Shown here piece by piece: positions 14,153 through 19,186 of a DNA stretch of 19,186 nucleotides. The notes under the pieces were generated by a model. That model searched no databases and was not told the origin of the DNA. It worked only from the letters and a program-made list of their open reading frames with translations. The translations under genes and the position numbers were made by a program. The stretch spans positions 1 through 19,186 of the forward strand of contig CAMYJM010000040.1 in the NCBI GenBank assembly GCA_947258635.1, in the 5' to 3' direction. Within the stretch, counting starts at the first letter, position 1. Each line of letters starts with the position of its first letter. The DNA comes from an uncultured Acidimicrobiaceae bacterium. Lineage in GTDB: Bacteria; Actinomycetota; Acidimicrobiia; Spongiisociales; UBA5794.

Positions 14153-14605
14153 ATGGGTCGCAAACTGAAACAGGTAATCATGTGGATCGTGGTCGCCCAG
14201 GTGGTGGGATGGATCGTGGGCCAGATGATCGCAAAGAAGATGACCAAAGGCGACGAGGCCAGCGACGAATTCCAAGTTGCCGCCATCATGGGGGGTAAGA
14301 AGTTCGAAAGCCATGCCCGGGACCTGAAGTCGGGCTCCGCCATCACGTCCATGGGCGGGATCGAGATCGACTTGAGAGACGCAACCCTCGACTCGGGCGG
14401 CGCCCGATTGGACCTCAAGACAACGATGGGCGGCATTCAGGTCATCGTTCCGAATGACTGGGCCGTCGACGTGGACAAGAAGTCGCTCGCAGGTGGATTC
14501 GACGCCAAGGTGACTCCGCTCGAAGACCTACCCGAAGATGCACCCAAGCTCCACGTCCACGCAGTAACCCGCATGGGCGGCGGGTTGGTAACCACGAAGG
14601 GCTAA
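14153..14605 (+). CDS. LiaF-like C-terminal domain membrane protein (cell-envelope stress type)
   Basis: A 150-residue protein from ATG 14153, with GGAGGAGAG just upstream; a longer frame back to 14006 has no ribosome site. One N-terminal membrane helix (VIMWIVVAQVVGWIVGQMIA, about 8-27) is followed by a domain of short repeated strands each carrying MGG (AAIMGGKKF, TSMGGIEIDLRDATL, TTMGGIQVIVPNDWAVDV). That pattern is typical of the DUF2154 / LiaF C-terminal 'cell wall-active antibiotics response' domain. In Bacillus, LiaF restrains a histidine kinase; no LiaRS pair is visible here. Nearby ECF sigma/anti-sigma genes fit an envelope-stress role. Confidence 0.8.
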   Translation: MGRKLKQVIMWIVVAQVVGWIVGQMIAKKMTKGDEASDEFQVAAIMGGKKFESHARDLKSGSAITSMGGIEIDLRDATLDSGGARLDLKTTMGGIQVIVPNDWAVDVDKKSLAGGFDAKVTPLEDLPEDAPKLHVHAVTRMGGGLVTTKG

Positions 14606-14791
14606 TCAGCACCCGATTGGCCCGCGCTCAGTGTCGATAGTGGACTGGGTGTGCTGGGCCATTCCTTTGCCCTGATCCCAGGTCTTTCGAGGCTCGACTC
14701 GATCACGCTCAGTGTTGCGGGCGACGGGAGGCAGGTGAGCGCAGTGGTGCCTCGTTATGCGCTGTCAGCGGCGGACCTGATGCCGGGTTGT

Positions 14792-16294
14792 CTACGTGTC
14801 TTCAACGAATCGGAGATTGTTGATGAGGTGCAGCAGGTGTCTCTCGCCGTAGTGCGTCGCGATGGAGACAAAGACCTCGCGTTCGGGAATGACGACATAG
14901 GCTTCGAGCCTGCGTTCGACCTTTTCGCCTGAAACGGGGTCGAGAATGAGCACGCGGTCTCTGGGCAAGCGCCAGCCCTTCGATTGCCACTCGTAGACGG
15001 CGTAGCTTCCATCATCCCATTCAATGCGGAAGGCATACCTCGGTATGCCGAGGGAGGGACCCAGTTCAAGCCTAGATGGGAGCGCACCTCCTCCGAGGAG
15101 GACGGCGCCGCGGCCACAGTCGGCGCACGGCTGGTTTAGACCGTCGTGACCGGGACCGCTCCGCAGGTCCCACGCCACACCCCACTGGTCGAGATTCGCG
15201 GTGCGGATTCGCGCCCCTTCCAGTTGGGCACCCAGGTCCATGATTGTCACAAGTGGGGCTTCAACCCCTGATTCGGCCCACTCCCGGATCAGAAGCTCGG
15301 GCACCTGCGATGTGCGAACGGGATCTGCTGCCCACGGTGCCTCGCCACCGTGAGTCACCACCGGGTCTTCGTCTTCATAGATGAGAGTTACCGGATCGGC
15401 TTGTAGTCCTTCGACGAAGCGAAGGCTTCCAATCAACCTCACTAAGTGGTCATCACCGAGATGTGACCAAACCTGGTAGATGCACCCCTGCCCCTCGACA
15501 ACAATTTCGGCTAAACGCTTGGGGTGGTCCACCTCGAAGCCCAACCCGGTGTAGCCGGCCAGGCTCCCATCGGGCCATTCCAACACGTCCGGCATTCGAG
15601 AAGCCGTATTCGGCCTCACCGTCAACCCAACCCCGGCCAGCCCGAACGCCGAGCGGCCACAGTCCTCGCAATACTCGCCTCGGCTTGTGCTCCCGGGGCC
15701 GCTGGCCTTGTCCCAGGCAACAGCCCATCCACCCCCGAAATCTGCTGCCCGAGCAACAGCATCCTCAGCCTCCGGCAGGGTGAACGCCGGGGCCAGCGCT
15801 GAACACCACAACTGGTTCCCAGCCGCTTTCCACTGATCCACCAGCACCAGTGGCACTTCGTCCAGGGTCAACGGCGCCAACGTCCAAGGTGCCGCGGTTG
15901 GCACAATCACTGGTGTCGTCACGATCGTTGTGGTCGTCGTGGGCTTTGCTGCTGCTGCCGAGGTCGTAGGGGCGGCGGTGAGAGACAACGGTGCTTGAGA
16001 CTCGCTCTCACCAGCGGGACGAATCAGCAGAGCTGTAGCCGAGCCGACCAGAAGAACCGAAACCGCAGCAACCGTTGCTACCAACAGAGGTGACCTCCGA
16101 GGCGGCGTCTTGTCTTGATGTAGACCAACCATCGTAGGTTCGTCACGGTCACCGGCTTCCATCCCGACGAGACCGAACCGACCAGCGGTATCTCGCCATC
16201 CCTGTTCGACATCGTCCCAAAACCCAGCTCGATGCTCAGGAACCGGAAGCCCATCGAGATCAATCTCCTCAGGTAGATCAGGACGTTCATTCAT
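14792..16294 (-). CDS. Membrane anti-sigma-factor-like protein with duplicated extracellular domain
   Basis: A 500-residue protein whose ATG shares one base with the sigma-factor stop (TGATG), so the two are co-translated. An acidic cytoplasmic N-terminus (1-68) is followed by one membrane helix (about 69-92) and a Thr/Ala linker (100-135). The outer part is duplicated: about 148-297 and 330-500. Each unit has (G)xAWDxxSGPG, a CxxCGR pair (Cys209/212 and Cys390/393), xxWxDGSxAxY and an ending H-L-LI-x-x-LRFVE. No zinc-binding HxxxCxxC motif is seen in the N-terminus. Position and topology argue that it holds the ECF sigma at the membrane; the outer domain, perhaps binding metal or forming disulfides, would sense the signal. 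The outer family is not one I recognise. Confidence 0.75.
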   Translation of the reverse strand: MNERPDLPEEIDLDGLPVPEHRAGFWDDVEQGWRDTAGRFGLVGMEAGDRDEPTMVGLHQDKTPPRRSPLLVATVAAVSVLLVGSATALLIRPAGESESQAPLSLTAAPTTSAAAAKPTTTTTIVTTPVIVPTAAPWTLAPLTLDEVPLVLVDQWKAAGNQLWCSALAPAFTLPEAEDAVARAADFGGGWAVAWDKASGPGSTSRGEYCEDCGRSAFGLAGVGLTVRPNTASRMPDVLEWPDGSLAGYTGLGFEVDHPKRLAEIVVEGQGCIYQVWSHLGDDHLVRLIGSLRFVEGLQADPVTLIYEDEDPVVTHGGEAPWAADPVRTSQVPELLIREWAESGVEAPLVTIMDLGAQLEGARIRTANLDQWGVAWDLRSGPGHDGLNQPCADCGRGAVLLGGGALPSRLELGPSLGIPRYAFRIEWDDGSYAVYEWQSKGWRLPRDRVLILDPVSGEKVERRLEAYVVIPEREVFVSIATHYGERHLLHLINNLRFVEDT

Positions 16295-16824
16295 CAGCTC
16301 ACTCCCTCCGACAACATCCGCGTCACGGTGACCCGCCCACGCGACAGACGAGATCGAACGGTCCCGACCGGAACACCGATCGTCTCCGCGGCCGCGGCAT
16401 AATCGAAACCGAGCCCATCAACGAGAATCACGACAGAACGCTGCGTAACCGGCAACGCAGCCAGCGCCGCAGCCAGATCAACACGCGTCGCAACCTGATC
16501 CTCGAAACCCGAACCCGATGTCAGGACAGTGCGCTCCAGCGGCTCCTCATCACGCGTTTGACGAATCACGTCAATACACGCGTTGTAAGAAATGCGATAC
16601 AACCAAGTCCCCACCGCCGCATCCCCACGAAACCGAGGCAGCGCCTCAAACGCCTTCAAATACGCCTCCTGCAACGCATCGTCCATGCGAGACCTATCAC
16701 CCAACAACCGGAACGCCAACAACCGGAGCCCCCGATCGTGACGCCTAACCAACTCCGAGAACGCCGATATATCGCCAGCACGCGCCCGAGCAACCATCTC
16801 GGCCTCCGACTCAGCGACACCCAC
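16294..16824 (-). CDS. ECF-type RNA polymerase sigma factor (sigma-70 family)
   Basis: A 176-residue sigma factor from GTG 16824. Region 2 is at about 22-90 (FSELVRRHDRGLRLLAFRLLGD, DDALQEAYLKAFEALPRF, WLYRISYNACIDVIRQ). Region 4 is at about 116-173 (ALPVTQRSVVILVDGLGFDY, VPVGTVRSRLSRGR). I chose this GTG because GGAGG lies eight bases upstream and an ECF promoter lies just beyond. The longer frame from GTG 16875 would place that promoter inside the gene. It is co-transcribed with the anti-sigma-like gene. Confidence 0.92.
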   Translation of the reverse strand: MGVAESEAEMVARARAGDISAFSELVRRHDRGLRLLAFRLLGDRSRMDDALQEAYLKAFEALPRFRGDAAVGTWLYRISYNACIDVIRQTRDEEPLERTVLTSGSGFEDQVATRVDLAAALAALPVTQRSVVILVDGLGFDYAAAAETIGVPVGTVRSRLSRGRVTVTRMLSEGVS

Positions 16825-16847
16825 GACAACACCCTCCACAACCGTTA

Positions 16848-16873
16848 GACGAGAACCACGGCCCAGTAGTTCC
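16848..16873 (-). promoter_or_regulatory. ECF-type autoregulatory promoter (GGAAC-N17-CGTC)
   Basis: On the minus strand GGAACTA (from 16873) is followed, after a spacer, by CGTCTAA (from 16851). The pattern is GGAAC-N17-CGTC, the classic -35/-10 of ECF sigma factors. The predicted start lies between it and the GGAGG at 16837-16833. It implies positive autoregulation and fixes the sigma start codon. Confidence 0.75.
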
Positions 16874-16875
16874 AC

Positions 16876-17354
16876 AGAACAAAGCGCAAACGCTCACCGC
16901 CTCCGCCACCCTGCCACACCACAGCGAGCCCCGGGAATTGGGCAGACCACACAGGCACCTCCGACCAAGAAAGGACTCGTTCGTGAGGAGCGCTCAACAG
17001 CCCAGATCACTCACCGCCAGGAGCGATCTCGCGCACTCGGTTCCGCTCATAGCCGGCAATCCGCGCGAGCGACCCTGCGCAGCTAGGACCTTCGCGGCGA
17101 AATATAGCCAGGGGCCCCAAACCACTAGGTGTTGCCCGTTCGACACGCCCGATTCGGTCCCTGTGAAATTGGCGTTGATCGCCGAGTCGCCGGAATCGCG
17201 ACGATTTTGTGGGGCCGCGTGCCCGACTGGCGCGGTGGCTGGCCCGGCTTGAGCCGCCACCTCGCCGATCCAGTCGACCAACTGGATTTTTTCTCCAATT
17301 CCGCCGGCCAGCCAGATAGACTCTGTCTCGCACCGTCGGACCGGCATATGATCA
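16876..17354. other. Intergenic stretch without a convincing gene
   Basis: Frames here are Arg/Pro-rich on both strands and look like noise. The only structures I see are a GC-rich stem near 17233-17265 (GGTGGC/GCCACC) and the terminator at 17268-17292. A short plus-strand non-coding RNA ending at that terminator is possible. Confidence 0.4.
17268..17292 (+). terminator. Orphan intrinsic terminator
   Basis: A 7-bp stem ATCCAGT/ACTGGAT with a CGACCA loop is followed by a run of six T (17287-17292), the only good U-tract terminator in the window. No plus-strand gene lies directly upstream of it. Confidence 0.55.
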
Positions 17355-18560
17355 ATGCGGGGTCAACAGACGATCATGGGCAGGTTTGCCTTTTCGGTCG
17401 TGCTGACGACCTCCGCCGAGGCGACCACGACATCGTCGGTTCCGGTAGCTCCGACCACGACGACAATGCCACCCACGACGACGGTGCCACGCACAACGAC
17501 GGTGCCGCCCGCAACGACGGCGCCACCCATTACTCCGGTGTGGACCGTCGCTGCCTCGGGCCGGAATCCTGGCCAGTCCCTCGGAAGCTCGGCTGCGGTC
17601 GGTTCGGGGTGCTCACCGGGAACTGATCTGCTCCCGGACGGCGTCTGGTTCGGGTGGGTGACCGACTTTGGGACGGACCAGGTCGACTTCGATCTTGCCT
17701 GTCTATGGCCGGGGCGTTTGGAACCGGCCGCTGGCAACGACGCGTCCCGGGTGCGTCCCGTCCCGGTTAGGGCCGACAGCTTGATCTACGTCGGTGGCGC
17801 GGATCCGGTGCGCTACGGCGACTGGTCGCCTCGAGGGACGGCAACGGTTAACGCTCCCGGGCTGCCCGGCACTGTGCCGTTCTGGCTCTTCGTTAACGCC
17901 GGTGTCGTCACCGAGTTGGCGGAGTACCCGAACCCGGTCGATTGGGCGCGTTCCGCATCGGCGTGGCCCGGCCTCATTCCGGGATGCTGCGGCGACGCGA
18001 CCATCGTCCCTGCGTCCCCTTCTGATCCGTGGCCAGAGGAAGGCTGGCCTGCCGACGGTTTCTATGCGATAGAAGTGGACGACGAGACCGAGACCTCCTA
18101 TGACCTCACCCTCGCCAGGTGGCTGAGCTGTCGCGATCATCCCGACATGTGTGAGGAGTTCTGGGTTGGAGAAGATGGGGTGGTGATCGATCCCGACCTC
18201 CCTACGCTGTCGCGAACCCTCCCCTTCGACGAGGACCTGACGGTGGTGATCAGGCCGCTCTCTCGCCTCGACGTGGCGATCGTGGGCGACGGCGTCGCCT
18301 TTGGTGATCTGCTCTCCGACCTTCACGACGCGGTCGGGGAGTGGCCGATCGACCTCTGGTCGTCGCCAGAGTTCAGGGCGCTCACCTCTGACCCGGAGTT
18401 CCCGTTCGGGATGGAGACGATGTTCGCTAGCGATACAGGCACTCTGGGCTATCGAGGCCCCGGTGGCTCGCTCCTCATCACGTGGTCCTTCTGGCACGTG
18501 CTCGAGATCCGGAATGGACGTCCTGTTCTGTATATCCACGCCGGGATTTTCGCCGGATGA
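17355..18560 (+). CDS. Thr/Pro-linker protein of unknown function with internal duplication
   Basis: A 401-residue protein. Residues 27-62 are a Thr/Pro linker built of TTTVPP-like units. The rest has a duplicated segment: LLPDGVWFGWVTDFGTDQVDFDLACLW (about 92-118) resembles GWPADGFYAIEVDDETETSYDLTLARWL (230-257). There are several Cys (86, 116, 211, 212, 259, 266). Such linkers usually follow an export signal, but the N-terminus (MRGQQTIMGRFAFSVVLTTSAEA) has only a weak hydrophobic stretch and no lipobox. The 5' end may therefore be damaged or the start misplaced (ATG 17355 or 17376). I do not recognise the family. Probably envelope-located. Confidence 0.6.
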   Translation: MRGQQTIMGRFAFSVVLTTSAEATTTSSVPVAPTTTTMPPTTTVPRTTTVPPATTAPPITPVWTVAASGRNPGQSLGSSAAVGSGCSPGTDLLPDGVWFGWVTDFGTDQVDFDLACLWPGRLEPAAGNDASRVRPVPVRADSLIYVGGADPVRYGDWSPRGTATVNAPGLPGTVPFWLFVNAGVVTELAEYPNPVDWARSASAWPGLIPGCCGDATIVPASPSDPWPEEGWPADGFYAIEVDDETETSYDLTLARWLSCRDHPDMCEEFWVGEDGVVIDPDLPTLSRTLPFDEDLTVVIRPLSRLDVAIVGDGVAFGDLLSDLHDAVGEWPIDLWSSPEFRALTSDPEFPFGMETMFASDTGTLGYRGPGGSLLITWSFWHVLEIRNGRPVLYIHAGIFAG

Positions 18561-18580
18561 TCCGACCTTCTTGGTCGGAT
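18560..18580 (+). terminator. Hairpin at the end of the Thr/Pro-linker gene
   Basis: A perfect 8-bp stem ATCCGACC/GGTCGGAT with a TTCTT loop begins at the last base of the stop codon. No T tract follows. It is a probable terminator. Confidence 0.55.
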
Positions 18581-18933
18581 GTATGGAGAAGCAAGTTCTA
18601 GCGCCAGCTACGGCCGGGGACGGGCCGCACACATAACGCGCTGAGAATATTCCTGCCGCGATCGGAGACCCCGCACGTAACCGGCTGGGGGAGAATGATT
18701 TGGCCTGGTGTGGCACGCACCGGTCGGGCGGTGTAACGCCTGTTGAGCTGATTCCAGCAGCTCGGTTGGGTCAGTCCGCCGTCCCGGTGGTGCATGCCCC
18801 CCCTCTGGATACCGCAAACCTCCGCCTCCAGTAGCGCCTCGATCAGACCTCGAACACGACGAAACGTGACATGGGTCGTGGCTGGAGTTCTTGGCTGTGG
18901 GGGATGGTGCGGTGCGCTCGGCCGGTGATTACG
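18581..18933. other. Intergenic stretch, nothing recognised
   Basis: A minus-strand frame is open through much of this stretch, including RVRGLIEALLEAEVCGIQRG near 18800-18860, but it has no start, motif or family resemblance I can support. No repeat copy with the GATNNGGYGATC core occurs. Confidence 0.35.
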
Positions 18934-19186
18934 TCATGGCAGTGGAGCGCTGAAGACGCCGAGTCCTCCGGCAAGGAGGCGGTCCCCACTGACTTCCAAG
19001 ATTGACATTAGGCGGGCGAGATCGTCGTTGTAGGCCACCCAGGTTTCACCCTTGTCTCTCGTCAAGTACACGCCACTGTGTCGGCCATGTCGGCGAGCTG
19101 GTTGAGTTGGCCCTGATACGCCTCGCTGAACATCCCTGCCATTTGGGCGAGTACGTCATCCGGCAACGGCTCGCCCGTGTCGGGGT
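18934..19186 (-). pseudogene. 3' end of an Asp-box (BNR) repeat protein, frameshifted, 5' part outside window
   Basis: Entering from the right edge, the minus strand encodes PDTGEPLPDDVLAQMAGMF and then QGQLNQLADMADTVACT, stopping at TGA (19064-19062). The next frame continues GVYLTRDKGETWVAYNDDLARLMSILEVSGDRLLAGGLGVFSAPLP to the TGA at 18936-18934. TRDKGETW fits the Asp-box pattern S/T-x-D-x-G-x-x-W of BNR beta-propellers (sialidase-like and YCF48-like proteins). One extra G near 19073-19074 would join the two frames. This is either a genuine frameshift or a base dropped at a G run. No enzyme function can be assigned from this fragment. Confidence 0.55.

Noticed and set aside
14606..14700. 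Seventh copy of the dispersed repeat after the LiaF-like gene
   Set aside because: Only about 11 bases (GTGTCGATAG-like) resemble the 5' half and the GATNNGGYGATC core is absent.
14651..14932. 93-codon plus-strand frame
   Set aside because: Half of it is the antisense of the anti-sigma-like gene and it has no ribosome site or family resemblance.
16825..16875. Longer start of the sigma factor at GTG 16875
   Set aside because: It would put the ECF promoter inside the gene and has no ribosome site.

Overview
The window reads as chromosomal DNA of a high-GC, actinobacterium-like organism. The signs are GTG/ATG starts, lipoproteins and envelope proteins with Thr/Ser/Pro-rich linkers behind 'LVAAAC'-type lipoboxes, an ECF sigma factor paired with a membrane anti-sigma, and actinobacterial-style VapBC modules. 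I infer this from composition and gene style; no taxonomic marker gene is present.

Left part (1-9979), metabolic and transport region. At the left edge a minus-strand peroxiredoxin-like gene runs off the window. It carries an in-frame TGA exactly where the first Cys of its CxxC redox motif should be, followed at once by a 10-bp hairpin, so it is a candidate selenoprotein. Next is a two-gene operon (371-2897) of a glycine amidinotransferase-like enzyme and a P-loop protein of the cyclic 2,3-diphosphoglycerate synthase family. A seven-gene-scale transport operon follows (3126-9979): a solute-binding lipoprotein, two Dpp/Opp-type permeases, two ATPases and a TRZ/ATZ-type amidohydrolase. Both operons have nearly the same palindrome (core CCTATCGATCG[A/C]TAGG) in their promoter regions. 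This suggests one regulator and one pathway: import of a nitrogen-rich small molecule, then amidino transfer and hydrolysis. The substrate cannot be read from the sequence.

Middle part (9980-14605), accessory region. Small gene units (a lipoprotein, a VapBC pair, a frameshifted flavin-barrel lipoprotein, a Phd/VapC pair, a small hypothetical ORF and a LiaF-like protein) alternate with six copies of a degenerate intergenic repeat whose invariant core is GATNNGGYGATC. All copies point the same way and there is one copy in each inter-unit gap. This cassette-like layout resembles an integron array but lacks attC signatures.

Right part (14606-19186), envelope-stress region. An ECF sigma factor and a duplicated-domain membrane anti-sigma-like protein lie on the minus strand, with a textbook GGAAC-N17-CGTC autoregulatory promoter. 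Beyond them are an orphan terminator, an unrecognised Thr/Pro-linker protein with an internal duplication, and the 3' end of an Asp-box (BNR) gene running off the window.

Several genes carry lesions: an in-frame TAA in the binding-protein linker, a DppB-type permease lacking its last membrane helix, a vapC whose start is ATA, and two one-base shifts at G runs. The G-run shifts could be assembly errors. The ATA start and the TGA at the redox Cys have features that make biological explanations worth testing.
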